Positions 51,601 to 60,306 are shown, counted from the first letter of the stretch. The stretch is DNA of 64,000 nt from Bacillota bacterium (GCA_023386345.1 JAEWJT010000015.1:248001-312000), one strand, 5' to 3'. The notes: generated by a model from the sequence alone, not told the origin. Translations and numbers: made by a program.

Positions 51601-53222
51601 TTTAATGTTGCTCCCAAGGTATAATTACTAACTTCTATGCGCTCTTCTTCACCATTACTAGCAGTCGGTGCAGCTGGAATTATTGGTTGTATAGTCACTA
51701 AATCACTATTAACGCTGTCCACTCCATTTATGCTTTGCATTGCATAATATGTGCTTCTTGCTGACAATCCCCCAAATCTCCATGTTCCATCTCCCAGATT
51801 TATAGGACTGCTTGATATCAATGTACCTGAAGAATTATACAACTTAACCGTTGCTCCCGCTAAAATATTACTAATATCTACATAATTAACTCCTGCTGTT
51901 GCATTTGGTTTTCTCAGACTTACTCCTACAAAATTTGAGTTCTCACCCTCTTCTTCTCCAACGGTTTGCGTTACATAGAATCCTAAACTATTCGGTATTA
52001 CATTCTCGAAAGTAAAAGTCAATGTAGTTACATCATTCTGAGTTGCAACAAGCGTTCCATTTGTCAAATACAGCTTTAATGTTGCTCCAGAGGTAAAGTT
52101 ACTAACTTCTATGCGCTCTTCTTCACCATTACTAGCAGTCGGTGCAGCTGGAATTATTGGTTGTATAGTCACTAAATCACTATTAACGCTGTCCACTCCA
52201 TTTATGCTTTGAATCGCATAATATGTGCTTCTTGCTGCTAATCCCTCAAATCTCCATGTTCCATCTCCTAGATTTGTAGGACTGCTTGATATCAATGTAC
52301 CTGAAGAATTATACAACTTAACCGTTGCTCCCGCTAAAATATTACTAACATCTACATAATTAACTCCTAACGTTGCATTTGGTTTTCTAAGACTTACACC
52401 TACAAAACCTGAGTTTTCACTCTCTTCTCCTCCAACGGTTTGTGTTACATAGAATCCCAAACTATTCGGTATTATATTCTCGAAAGTAAAAGTTGATGTA
52501 GTTACATCATTCTGAGTTGTAACCAGCGTTCCATTCGTCAAATACAGCTTTAATGTTGCTCCTAAGGTATAGTTACTAACTTCTATACGCTCCACTTCAC
52601 CATCACTAGCATTCGGTGCAGCTGGAATTATTGGTTGTATAGTCACAAAGTCACTGTTAGCACTAATTACTCCATTTACGCTTTGAATTGCATAATACGT
52701 GTTTCTTGCTGCTAATCCCTCAAATCTCCATGTTCCATCTCCTAGGTTTGTAGGACTGCTTGATATCAACGTACTCTCAGAATTATACAACTTAATCGTT
52801 GCTCCCGCTAAAACATTACTAACATCTACATAATTAACTCCTGCCATTGCATTTGGTTTTCTCAGACTTACTCCTACAAAATTTGAATTCTCACTTTCTT
52901 CTCCTTCAACGGTTTGCGTTACATAGAATCCTAAACTATTCGGTATTACATTCTCGAAAGTAAAAGTTGATGTAGTTACATCATTTTGAGTTGCAACAAG
53001 CGTTCCATTTGTTAAATACAGCTTTAATGTCGCTCCTAAGGTATAGTTACTAACTTCTATACGCTCCACTTCACCATCACTAGCATTCGGTGCAGCTGGA
53101 ATCGTTGATGGGAAAGCATACATACGCATAATTCCAAAATCGATTTTTGAGTTTATACCAGTGGTCGCTAGCAGGATAACCATCACAAGTACTAATACTT
53201 TGTAAAAAAAACTTCTTTTCAT
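48663..53222 (-). CDS. SLH-anchored repeat surface protein
   Basis: The 1,519-residue protein has a signal peptide (residues 1-25), six repeats of 158 residues (about 41-985), a fibronectin type III domain (about 990-1085, with SAPTSVSAIAGDGQAVVSF), a mixed region (about 1100-1340) and three C-terminal SLH domains (VEKHWSKDTVNDMASRLII, FNDVDETSDRKLAILIANEYG, and YTDYNLVGSWAAPHVREVL). SLH domains bind pyruvylated wall polymers, so the repeats would project outward. Each repeat has two half-modules with the recurrent patterns SNYTLGATLKLYL and SNILAGATVKLYN, so an adhesin or S-layer-associated role is likely. The start at 53222 leaves room for GAAGGG; ATG 53234 overlaps it. Confidence 0.92.
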   Translation of the reverse strand: MKRSFFYKVLVLVMVILLATTGINSKIDFGIMRMYAFPSTIPAAPNASDGEVERIEVSNYTLGATLKLYLTNGTLVATQNDVTTSTFTFENVIPNSLGFYVTQTVEGEESENSNFVGVSLRKPNAMAGVNYVDVSNVLAGATIKLYNSESTLISSSPTNLGDGTWRFEGLAARNTYYAIQSVNGVISANSDFVTIQPIIPAAPNASDGEVERIEVSNYTLGATLKLYLTNGTLVTTQNDVTTSTFTFENIIPNSLGFYVTQTVGGEESENSGFVGVSLRKPNATLGVNYVDVSNILAGATVKLYNSSGTLISSSPTNLGDGTWRFEGLAARSTYYAIQSINGVDSVNSDLVTIQPIIPAAPTASNGEEERIEVSNFTSGATLKLYLTNGTLVATQNDVTTLTFTFENVIPNSLGFYVTQTVGEEEGENSNFVGVSLRKPNATAGVNYVDISNILAGATVKLYNSSGTLISSSPINLGDGTWRFGGLSARSTYYAMQSINGVDSVNSDLVTIQPIIPAAPTASNGEEERIEVSNYTLGATLKLYLTDGTLVATQNNVITETFTFENVIPNSLGFYVTQTVGGEESENSGFVGVSLRKPNATAGVNYVDVSNILTGATIELYNSSGTLISSSPINLGDGTWRFGGLSARNTYYAMQSINGVDSVNSDLVTIQPIIPAAPTASDSEEERIEVSNYTLGATLKLYLTDGTLVATQNNVITGTFTFENVIPNSLGFYVTQTVGGEESENSGFVGVSLRTPNATAGTDYVDVSNILTGATIKLYNSENTLMSDSPTDLGSGTWRFGGLSVRNTYYVIQSINGVNSVNSDFVTIQPIIPSAPNASDSEEERIEVSNYTLGATLKLYLANGTLVATQNNVTTETFAFENVIPNNLGFYVTQTVIGEESENSSFVGVSLRTPTISGGVYLINVTNIFNGATVTLHDGEGNQIVTATNVTTGSYQFTNVTPGAGYYVIQSINGVVSSATSMVSVSSNVPSAPTSVSAIAGDGQAVVSFTAPESNGGSPIIEYIVTSSPGNITVTGSSTTIIVIGLTNGTTYTFTVKAVNTAGAGVQSVASNAVTPYKPSENSDENSVPISTGQNTVIVIVNGKAQNAGKETKTTENGKSTVIVKVDNKVIESKIDEAIKNNTAGINNVIQIPIMDTKSEAAKVELTGDIIKKLEENTFDVSVKRDNIEYVIPAKEFTISKIAETLGIFENDLEDISVEVKIVKLSGKEIERYNEVAKSNGAELVFPPTSFEIVAKTTKVDGTAEEVVISKFGNYVERVMEIPTGVDPSKITTGIVFNSDGTYSHVPTDVYQKDGKWYAKLNSLTNSNYSIIWNSITVKSVEKHWSKDTVNDMASRLIIFNAESFSPDKAITRADFAEYIVRALGLYREGLAKQNKFNDVDETSDRKLAILIANEYGIVTGYPDGTFRPEVLITREEAMVMYQRAMNITKLVGTDENRYKNYTDYNLVGSWAAPHVREVLSVRVFNGTSTTTISPKSNLTYAEAAQAIKNLLVMSKLINE
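50258..53102 (-). repeat. Six 474-base tandem repeats in the SLH protein gene
   Basis: Six units of 474 bases (158 codons) follow one another; the shared segment GCTGGAATTATTGGTTGTAT recurs at steps of 474. Units 3-5 (roughly 50700-52150) are nearly identical, while the second half of the sixth unit (50258-50480) is strongly diverged. Confidence 0.9.
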
Positions 53223-53230
53223 AAAAATAA

Positions 53231-53371
53231 TCATCCCTTCTTTAGTAAAATTATATAATGGTGATCAAATTTATTCTTGTAGCTGATTACATCAATGGAT
53301 ATGACATGGCTTTTTACTGCTAATTCAACGATTATCTTACCTTTTGTCCACCATGATTTTCTATTATTCAT
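53231..53371 (-). other. Short upstream open frame in the SLH leader
   Basis: A 46-codon frame runs into the start of the SLH gene (its TGA overlaps GGATGATT). It has no ribosome binding site. Further upstream, TTAGGAG precedes ATG 53437, which opens MKKL and stops at once; one added A would read MKKTVIILAALGKNGNSL. These look like leader or decayed coding fragments; none is a secure gene. Confidence 0.25.
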
Positions 53372-53482
53372 TCGCTGCCAGCGTCAAACTGTTACCGTTT
53401 TTTCCTAAGGCTGCAAGTATGATTACAGTTTTTTCATGGGTTTTACTCCTAACGTAATGTATTTTAGATAATTTTAAGTGTG

Positions 53483-53542
53483 GCACAAGGAAAGCTATGA
53501 AAAAAGTCTCATAGCCTGCAAATGCTTTCCTTAATAATGTGC
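53483..53542 (-). promoter_or_regulatory. Structured element in the SLH protein leader
   Basis: GCACA (53483-53487) pairs with TGTGC (53538-53542); AAGGAAAGC pairs with GCTTTCCTT; TATGA pairs with TCATA at the tip, with a 10-base bulge. This 60-base structure lies about 260 bases upstream of the start codon. It matches no riboswitch consensus I know (GEMM-I, c-di-GMP-II, T-box were compared). Confidence 0.45.
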
Positions 53543-53746
53543 ATCTTCTAAACATTCGTATTTAGTAAAATTAATATCCATATTTCTGTATCAGAGCAAT
53601 AAATATATTTTGTTCACGTTTTCCTAATTATACCAAATACTTTCAAATTATTCAATAAAATTATTTTTGAATAACATTAAATTTTATTAAATAAATAATT
53701 TTTAGAAACCGCTGAAGTAACTAAACTAATTACACATATAAAGCAT

Positions 53747-53791
53747 AATAAAAAAGTTGACATATAGACTAATTTATTAACTATATGTCAA
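53747..53791 (-). terminator. Terminator after the DUF4180 gene
   Basis: TTGACATATAG (53757-53767) pairs with CTATATGTCAA (53781-53791); on the minus strand it ends in CTTTTTTATT. Confidence 0.75.
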
Positions 53792-53870
53792 TTATAAAAG
53801 ATATTAAATATTAATATTATGTTATGTTTTTAAAATAGGTATTTTTAACTTTGCAACAGCCTCTTGTTTC

Positions 53871-54233
53871 TTACGAGCCTAACTTTTCAATTGCTTCATC
53901 TTCATTAGAAACAAAATACAAGTGCTTTCCTTTATTGCTTTCGTAAATAAAATCATGAAGTGGCTTGCTTGTATATCCTGAGAAATCACCGATAATAGCG
54001 AGTCTAAAGCTGTAATTTACAAGCTTTTGAGCAACCTCACCTGCCACGCCGCTCGATAGTTTGAAAAAATCTTCTGCAATTGCTTCCTTATTCACTATAA
54101 TATTACGACAATCATGCTCATATGCGATACTGCCAGTGAAATCTAAAGCAGACTGACCGTTACTTATTATTGGTGTGTCGCTACTAACAATAGCCACTTT
54201 GTCATTTTTTATTTCATTTATTTTTATATTCAT
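53871..54233 (-). CDS. DUF4180 protein
   Basis: The 120-residue protein matches DUF4180 end to end: N-terminal VAIVSSDTPIISNGQSALDF, the central block NIIVNKEAIAEDFFKLSSGVAGEVAQKLVNY, FRLAIIGDFSGYTSKPLHDFIYESN, and the GKHLYFVSNEDEAIEKL end. The family is often encoded beside transcription regulators in Firmicutes; its role is unknown. AAGGAGATAAAAG provides the ribosome binding site. A terminator follows. Confidence 0.82.
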   Translation of the reverse strand: MNIKINEIKNDKVAIVSSDTPIISNGQSALDFTGSIAYEHDCRNIIVNKEAIAEDFFKLSSGVAGEVAQKLVNYSFRLAIIGDFSGYTSKPLHDFIYESNKGKHLYFVSNEDEAIEKLGS

Positions 54234-54297
54234 CTTTTATCTCCTTGCAAATATCAGACATGACGCAAGTCTATACTTGATTCAATTATTTAGACTT

Positions 54298-54513
54298 TTA
54301 ATTAGTCCCATGATAATTTAAATTTTCCCACTTACGGAATTCATCATTAATCATTTGATTTTCAGAATCATCTGATTTTGTCCTTTTATTGAATACCTCT
54401 ACTAATTTGCCATCAATATTCTCATTATTATCTATAGGTGCTGTCCCCATAAAAATATCGAAAATATGTTTATCATCACCACTATCTAGCTTAAAACTAA
54501 TAATAAGAATAAT
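54298..54513 (-). pseudogene. Fragment of an unknown gene
   Basis: A 71-codon open stretch without a credible start or ribosome binding site reads like coding sequence (FKLDSGDDKHIFDIFMGTAP, later EFRKWENLNYHGTN) in otherwise stop-rich intergenic DNA. It is most likely the C-terminal remnant of a deleted gene. An ATG at 54450 would give 50 residues but lacks a ribosome binding site. Between 54514 and 54680 nothing is visible. Confidence 0.4.
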
Positions 54514-54679
54514 TTAAGCAATTATATATTATACAATAATTTCTTTAGATAGGCAAGATTTGTTATTTAAAAATTAAAAACAGTAAATTTCAAATAATTC
54601 TCTTTTATTATGCTATAAAACTAATAATAAAATACTCACTCTTATATCATTTATTATCTTTACAATAGCATTATAAAAT

Positions 54680-54720
54680 AAAAATCACAATTTTTATTAT
54701 AACAAATTGCGATTTTTATT
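54680..54720. terminator. Terminator after the lipocalin-like gene
   Basis: AAAAATC-CAATTT arm (54680-54693) pairs with AAATTG-GATTTTT (54704-54717) with one mismatch; T-run on the minus strand. Confidence 0.7.
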
Positions 54721-54772
54721 TTTCTTTATTCAAACTTTACTTTATTAACATACCTGCCTATATTGCCATCAT

Positions 54773-55276
54773 CTAGATTCTTCTTGTCGCAAATAACTCT
54801 CCTTGCATTTTCCATGTAACTCCATCTTGTGTTTTTATGTTTTGCCAGTGAAAGGAATTTTGAGTAATCTCTGAAAATATCCATTTCATTTTCTGTGCTG
54901 CTATTTCAGTTAAAACTATCGTCTCTCCATCTTTTTTTGCTTCAAGGCAAGTTGATCCACCTGCATATCCATAAAAAATATCCCACGCATGGCTCTTTGG
55001 ATTATAGATTCTAATCGTCGTACCGTACTCTGCATCCAGTTGATTATTATTCACCCGTTCCTCTCTAGAAGGACAAATGAAAACATCCTGAATTGCCATT
55101 CCTTCCAATATCCAAGAAAAAATCCATTCACCTTTTACATGCCTTTCTTTCTCTGTTCCATGGTTGTCTACCCATTTAAAATCCCATTCACCTATCAATG
55201 GTCCGAAGAAGTTATAAGCATCCGGTATAATATTACTTTTTGATTCACATATTAAAGCCTCGACAAATTCTCTCAT
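54773..55276 (-). CDS. Lipocalin-like uncharacterised protein
   Basis: The 167-residue protein starts FGPLIGEWDFKWVDNHGTE, the GxW pattern of lipocalin-like beta barrels, and contains GEWIFSWILEGMAIQDVFI and the tail SFHWQNIKTQDGVTWKMQGE. No signal peptide is present. It resembles uncharacterised DUF1579-like proteins that bind small hydrophobic molecules. It lies 39 bases downstream of a WYL regulator on the same strand, with AGGAGGTTTG as ribosome binding site, so the two probably form an operon in which the regulator senses and the barrel binds or sequesters a ligand. This is inference. Confidence 0.65.
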   Translation of the reverse strand: MREFVEALICESKSNIIPDAYNFFGPLIGEWDFKWVDNHGTEKERHVKGEWIFSWILEGMAIQDVFICPSREERVNNNQLDAEYGTTIRIYNPKSHAWDIFYGYAGGSTCLEAKKDGETIVLTEIAAQKMKWIFSEITQNSFHWQNIKTQDGVTWKMQGELFATRRI

Positions 55277-55315
55277 TAATCAAACCTCCTGTTTTTCTTT
55301 ATCATACAACACTAT

Positions 55316-56239
55316 TTATGACATCTGTATGTCGTAGTTTGATAAAAATTTTAATGCAGTCTCAATTAATTTATTTCTATAATATTCTGGCTTAATAATT
55401 TTAACTCTATCCCCCATGCTAAGCAGCAAGGCTTGCCACAGTTGTTCATTGGGCGGTACACGTAAATTCATAATATAATTACCATCCTCAGAAGCTATTC
55501 TTTCTTCTTCCGGAAAATATTCTTCAATAACACTGATACTGTCTTTATGACACCAAACTTTAATATTTTCGCAGGTTTCCATATATGCTTTATCATTTAT
55601 CCTCAAAAGCTCTTCTATATCAGCATCATTGCAAAATTTTATATCTGTTGCTTCCAAATTCTGTATTCTCGCTATTTTGAAAGTACGATAGTCATTTTTA
55701 TTTAAATCAAAGCCAAATAAATACCAAGCATACCATTGAAATCTGAGTGCCAGAGGTTGTACATTCCTATGTGATAATATAGCATTTACATTCTTATAGT
55801 CAAAATTTATCTGAGTCATATCATTTATTGAATATTCTATTAGTTTATTATTTTTCTGAACTCTATTATCTTCTCTAGATACACTATAATCTAAAAATAC
55901 ATTTTGTGAATATTCACTGTTAATAGCAAGATATTTATCAATAATATGCTCCAATTCTCTGTTTTCATAACCCGTATTAAGGCTTTTCAATGCCATTATA
56001 ATTATCTTGTAATCGTCTCTTTTTAAAAACTGATTTTCCAATTTATAATCGTGTAAAATTGAATATCCTCCATTACTTCCAGTATTAGAAAAAATCGGAA
56101 CTCCTGACATTGAAATGCTTTCTATATCCCTCTGAATAGTTCTGACTGATACTTCAAACTTTTCAGCTAGTTGTTTTGCCGACACTTTTTCTTTATTTAA
56201 TAAGCTTATAATTATTCCTAATAATCTATCAATTTTCAT
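55316..56239 (-). CDS. YafY/WYL-family transcriptional regulator
   Basis: The 307-residue protein has an N-terminal HTH_11 winged helix (LLGIIISLLNKEKVSAKQLA, VSVRTIQRDIESI) and a central WYL domain (NDMTQINFDYKNVNAILSHR, RFQWYAWYLFGFDLNKNDYR with the W-Y-L-type residues), then the WCX dimerisation region. WYL regulators sense nucleic acids or small molecules and often control stress or defence genes. It precedes the lipocalin-like gene. GGTAAATAAGATATG offers only a weak ribosome binding site. Confidence 0.9.
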   Translation of the reverse strand: MKIDRLLGIIISLLNKEKVSAKQLAEKFEVSVRTIQRDIESISMSGVPIFSNTGSNGGYSILHDYKLENQFLKRDDYKIIIMALKSLNTGYENRELEHIIDKYLAINSEYSQNVFLDYSVSREDNRVQKNNKLIEYSINDMTQINFDYKNVNAILSHRNVQPLALRFQWYAWYLFGFDLNKNDYRTFKIARIQNLEATDIKFCNDADIEELLRINDKAYMETCENIKVWCHKDSISVIEEYFPEEERIASEDGNYIMNLRVPPNEQLWQALLLSMGDRVKIIKPEYYRNKLIETALKFLSNYDIQMS

Positions 56240-56455
56240 ATCTTATTTACCTTTTCACAAATATTCTACAAGAGTATCAACTGCTTATCCATCATGCCAA
56301 ATATTCAACTATATCTCGTCTGTACATCAATCAAAAACCATCATCTTTTATCTTACGTCTTTTGAAATTATTTTATCATAATATGTATTATATGTAAATA
56401 TTTACATCTTATATTTATTTTGTATCTATCGCTTGAAAGCATTATTATATAAAAA

Positions 56456-59305
56456 TCACTCAATATATTTTCTTAAATATCTTCCGGTATGTGATTTATT
56501 AAATAATATAATTTCCTCCGGAGTACCCTCTATCACAACTTCTCCTCCATCTTCTCCTGCGTCAGGTCCAATGTCAATTATATAATCTGCTGTTTTTATA
56601 AAATCCAGATTATGCTCTATCACCAGTACAGAATTACCAAGTTCAACAAGTTCATTTAAGGAAATTAATAATTTCTCAATATCTTGTGTATGTAGTCCTG
56701 TAGTTGGCTCATCTAAAATATACATATTACCAGTTTCTTTTTTTGTTTTTCCTAGCTCTCTTCCAAGCTTTAATCTCTGGGCTTCACCCCCTGATAATGT
56801 CAATGATGATTGTCCCAGTTTCAGATATCCAAGTCCTAGCTTATTTAATACTTCAAGCTTATTATGAATAATTTTTACATCTTCGAAGAACTCTATCCCA
56901 TCTTCTATTGTAAGCTCCAGTACCTCAGCGATACTCTTTTCTTTGAATTCAACCTCAAGTATCTCATTTTTATATCTCTTGCCATTACATACCGGACAAA
57001 TAGTTGTGATATCCTGCATAAATTGTAACTCCATTACAATACTTCCCTCTCCTGTGCAGGTCTCACACCTTCCGCCTTTATTATTAAAACTAAAGCTTGA
57101 GATATCATATCCTCTAGATTGGGCCTCCTCTGTGCTGGCATATATTTCTCTTATCTTATCATAGATGTTTAAGTAAGTTGCCGGATTAGAGCGTGAACTT
57201 CTTCCAATTGGGGATTGGTCAATATACCTTACATCTTTAATAAAATCAATCCCTTCAATTTTATCATGCAATCCGGGTTTTATTCTTATATCATATAGCT
57301 TTGAAGCTATTCCCTTATACAATATCTCATTTATTAAACTACTTTTCCCTGACCCTGATACACCAGTTATACACACAAAAATATCTAATGGTATACTAAC
57401 ATTAATATTCTTAAGATTATTTTCTCTTGCACCTTTAATCTTAATATATTTCCCATGTCCTTTACGCCTTGTTTTTGGTACGACTATTTCTTTCTTATTC
57501 GTCAGATACTGTCCAGTCAAAGATTTATCTGTATTTATAACTTTTTGAATATCACCGCTTACTATTACTTCACCGCCATAAGCGCCAGCTCCTGGGCCTA
57601 ATTCAATAATATGGTCTGCACTTTTAATAGTTTCCATATCATGTTCAACCACTACTACAGTATTTCCAATATCTCTAAGCTTTTTTAATGCTTTGATTAT
57701 TTTAAATGTGTCTTTTTCATGAAGCCCTATGCTTGGTTCATCTAATATATATAACATCCCCATAAGATTTGAGCCTATTTGTGATGATAAGCGTATTCTT
57801 TGAGTTTCTCCTCCCGAAAGCGAGTCTGCACTTCTGCCTATATTTAGATATTCTAGTCCTATTTTCGAAAGTGATACCAACTTATTAAGTATTTCATTAA
57901 TAATTTGCTGTGCGCTCTCTTTTTTGTCATCTGGTACTTTTAGGTTTGTTAAAAATTTTATCAATTCTTTTATCTGTAAATTACATAAATCATATATGTC
58001 TAAACCATCTATCTTAACTAACAATCTTTCTTTTTTTAATTTTTTACCGTTACAATCAGGGCAAATATGAGAAGTAAATAATTTTTCATTTTCTTTGCTC
58101 TTAGACCCATCGGCTAAGCTTTTTTTATAGAGGCGTGTTACATAATTCACTAATCCTTCATAGCTTACGTACCTTCGTTTTTCTTCTTGTTCTCTTTCTC
58201 CATCAGCCTTAAGTATCTCATATCGTTCTCCATTAGTTCCAAAAAATATCACATTTTTTATTTTGTCAGGAAGCTCTTTAAATGGCGTATCAATGTTAAA
58301 ATTATAATGCTTAGCAAGACTATATAGTCTTGCTGCACCATTTTTATCACTTATACTAAATTGAGATACATATAGAGGCTCATTCCTCATACTCTTATTC
58401 TCATCTTTAGTTAACAAATATGGCTCTGTCATTTTGTATGTTCCCAAACCTTGACATGTTAAGCATGCTCCGCTAACATCATTTGCAGAGAAATTTTTAG
58501 GTAAAAATTTATTTGCTACCATATTATGTTCACAATTAATAAATCCCTTATTAAATTTATTTATTTCCTCTATTGAAATGTCCCCGCTTATTATCTTAAA
58601 TCGTATTAAATTCTGACCTAATTCAGATGCCTTTTCTATCGCACTCGCTAATTGTTCATAATTTCTTTTATTTACTGAAACTTCATCAACTATTACTTCT
58701 ATAAAATATGCTTCATTTTCCAATAATTCTATTTTGTTTTTCATATTATATACTTCATCATTAATGATAACTTTTCTAAAGCCCTTATTTCTTAGCTCTG
58801 TTAATAAATAATCATAGCTCTCGTCATATATTTTGCTCACAGGAGCAATAATTTCTATTCTAGTGCCATCCGGAAGATTCAAAATATGCTCTGCTATCTG
58901 ATTAGTTGGCTGACTTTCAATTTTCTTGTTGCAAATAGGACAATGTGGAATTCCCAGCACCACATATAATAGCCTTATATAGTTAGATATATCAGCCATA
59001 CTTGCCACCGATGAACGCGGATTAACAATTCCCCTTTTCTGCGGAATTGAAATAACAGGAGATAATCCCATAACAATATCAACATCGGGCTTTTCCATAT
59101 TCATTATATTGGCTCTTGAAGAAGATGATATCGATTGTAAAAATCTTCTTTGTCCTTCTCCATATAATATATTATAAGCAAGAGAAGATTTCCCAGACCC
59201 ACTCACTCCTGTAATAACAGTAAGTGCTTCTCTCGGTATTTCCACGCTAATATTTTTTAAATTATTCTCTCTTGCTCCTTTTATGCTTATGTTTTTTCTT
59301 ATCAA
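56456..59305 (-). CDS. UvrA-like ABC ATPase, divergent paralogue
   Basis: The 949-residue protein has the UvrA layout: Walker A GVSGSGKSS near 31-39 and again near 633, signatures SLSGGETQRIRLSSQ near 470 and TLSGGEAQRLKLGRE near 825, a UvrB-binding-type domain (IEIIAPVSKIYDESYDYLL) and the C-terminal zinc finger CETC...CPVC. It departs from housekeeping UvrA: YARQFLGQ is replaced by FLQSISSSSRANIM, PRSTVGT by PRSSVAS, and the first zinc-finger pair is reduced to NCEHNM with ACLTC kept. Paralogues of this kind can protect against DNA-binding drugs. It is cotranscribed after a nucleotidyltransferase gene. Confidence 0.85.
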   Translation of the reverse strand: MIRKNISIKGARENNLKNISVEIPREALTVITGVSGSGKSSLAYNILYGEGQRRFLQSISSSSRANIMNMEKPDVDIVMGLSPVISIPQKRGIVNPRSSVASMADISNYIRLLYVVLGIPHCPICNKKIESQPTNQIAEHILNLPDGTRIEIIAPVSKIYDESYDYLLTELRNKGFRKVIINDEVYNMKNKIELLENEAYFIEVIVDEVSVNKRNYEQLASAIEKASELGQNLIRFKIISGDISIEEINKFNKGFINCEHNMVANKFLPKNFSANDVSGACLTCQGLGTYKMTEPYLLTKDENKSMRNEPLYVSQFSISDKNGAARLYSLAKHYNFNIDTPFKELPDKIKNVIFFGTNGERYEILKADGEREQEEKRRYVSYEGLVNYVTRLYKKSLADGSKSKENEKLFTSHICPDCNGKKLKKERLLVKIDGLDIYDLCNLQIKELIKFLTNLKVPDDKKESAQQIINEILNKLVSLSKIGLEYLNIGRSADSLSGGETQRIRLSSQIGSNLMGMLYILDEPSIGLHEKDTFKIIKALKKLRDIGNTVVVVEHDMETIKSADHIIELGPGAGAYGGEVIVSGDIQKVINTDKSLTGQYLTNKKEIVVPKTRRKGHGKYIKIKGARENNLKNINVSIPLDIFVCITGVSGSGKSSLINEILYKGIASKLYDIRIKPGLHDKIEGIDFIKDVRYIDQSPIGRSSRSNPATYLNIYDKIREIYASTEEAQSRGYDISSFSFNNKGGRCETCTGEGSIVMELQFMQDITTICPVCNGKRYKNEILEVEFKEKSIAEVLELTIEDGIEFFEDVKIIHNKLEVLNKLGLGYLKLGQSSLTLSGGEAQRLKLGRELGKTKKETGNMYILDEPTTGLHTQDIEKLLISLNELVELGNSVLVIEHNLDFIKTADYIIDIGPDAGEDGGEVVIEGTPEEIILFNKSHTGRYLRKYIE

Positions 59306-59361
59306 ATTATATTCTCCCTTACTTTTTCTGTGAAAGTGATTTGTTAAGTCATAATAATCAG

Positions 59362-60306
59362 TTACATATTATTAAAATCGTAAGAATAAGCCGCCTCATC
59401 AAAGTAAATTTTGCTTTTATCTAAAAGCTTTATTGACTCGCTGGTTCTTATTAGTATTTTCTTTTCTACAAGCCAGTTATATACATCTGTAAGCTCATTC
59501 CCATCATTACTAATATTATACTTTCTTTTTATATATTCGTTGATTTCTGATGCCCCTCTAATTTCCCCTTCAGTTCTTAACCACTTGACAATTGGCTCAA
59601 AAACAAGGTCATTCTTATCATCTAAGTATTTTTTACACTTTGATAGCTTGATTTCTATATTCAATACATCAACTTTACTGTTTACTAAATCAACATATAT
59701 ATCATTAAAGAAATCATAGTTTAGATTTAAAGCCTGACTTTCAACCTCTCTGCATGGATATTGATCATTATAAGCTACTTCAATATTAGCTAAATTCTTG
59801 ACTAATCTTAACATTACACTAAATGCTGATAGTGTATCTTCATTTAGCTTCAAAATTTTTTCTATTTTCTTTACACATACAACTCCATAAATAGCAGCTT
59901 TTAGTAAATTTTCTTCTTTATCTCTATTTCCTAAATCATGCTTTTCATTAAATAAATTTTCTATAGCTTTATCTTTTGAATACATTAACTTACTTTGCAA
60001 TAGAACTGTTCTAAAGAAGCTCTGAGCATGCGTACTATCCACTAATTCAAAAAAATAATTTCTGCTATAGAGTTCAACTTGAAAGTCAATATCATCTAAA
60101 ATAAGTGAATATTGATTATATATCTTCTTGCTATTTTCCTTTGATATTAACCAAATATCAACATCTGATTTTTCCCATAGTTCCCCACTGACGATGCTTC
60201 CATACGCAAATGCTGCTATTATGCTAATGTCTTCTTTTATTTTTTCGATAAAAGCCTCTAAAGCTGACTCATATTTATTTTTAATATCTGATTTCTTAAC
60301 TTTCAT
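59362..60306 (-). CDS. Nucleotidyltransferase-domain protein
   Basis: The 314-residue protein has an N-terminal polymerase-beta-type nucleotidyltransferase domain, AAFAYGSIVSGELWEKSDVD with the G-S...D-x-D metal motif near residues 36-52. A helical domain (about 130-240) and a C-terminal winged-helix-like segment (GASEINEYIKRKYNIS, VEKKILIRTSESI) follow. The layout resembles aminoglycoside-type nucleotidyltransferases with an added DNA-binding-like tail. It is the first gene of a two-gene unit with the UvrA-like ATPase, 56 bases apart, behind a promoter with a 19-base spacer. AAAGGAGATG is the ribosome binding site. The target nucleotide acceptor is unknown. Confidence 0.8.
   Translation of the reverse strand: MKVKKSDIKNKYESALEAFIEKIKEDISIIAAFAYGSIVSGELWEKSDVDIWLISKENSKKIYNQYSLILDDIDFQVELYSRNYFFELVDSTHAQSFFRTVLLQSKLMYSKDKAIENLFNEKHDLGNRDKEENLLKAAIYGVVCVKKIEKILKLNEDTLSAFSVMLRLVKNLANIEVAYNDQYPCREVESQALNLNYDFFNDIYVDLVNSKVDVLNIEIKLSKCKKYLDDKNDLVFEPIVKWLRTEGEIRGASEINEYIKRKYNISNDGNELTDVYNWLVEKKILIRTSESIKLLDKSKIYFDEAAYSYDFNNM

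Noticed and set aside
53364..53555. 63-codon minus-strand frame in the SLH leader
   Set aside because: It spans the strong RNA stems at 53483-53542 and has no ribosome binding site; it is more likely leader RNA.
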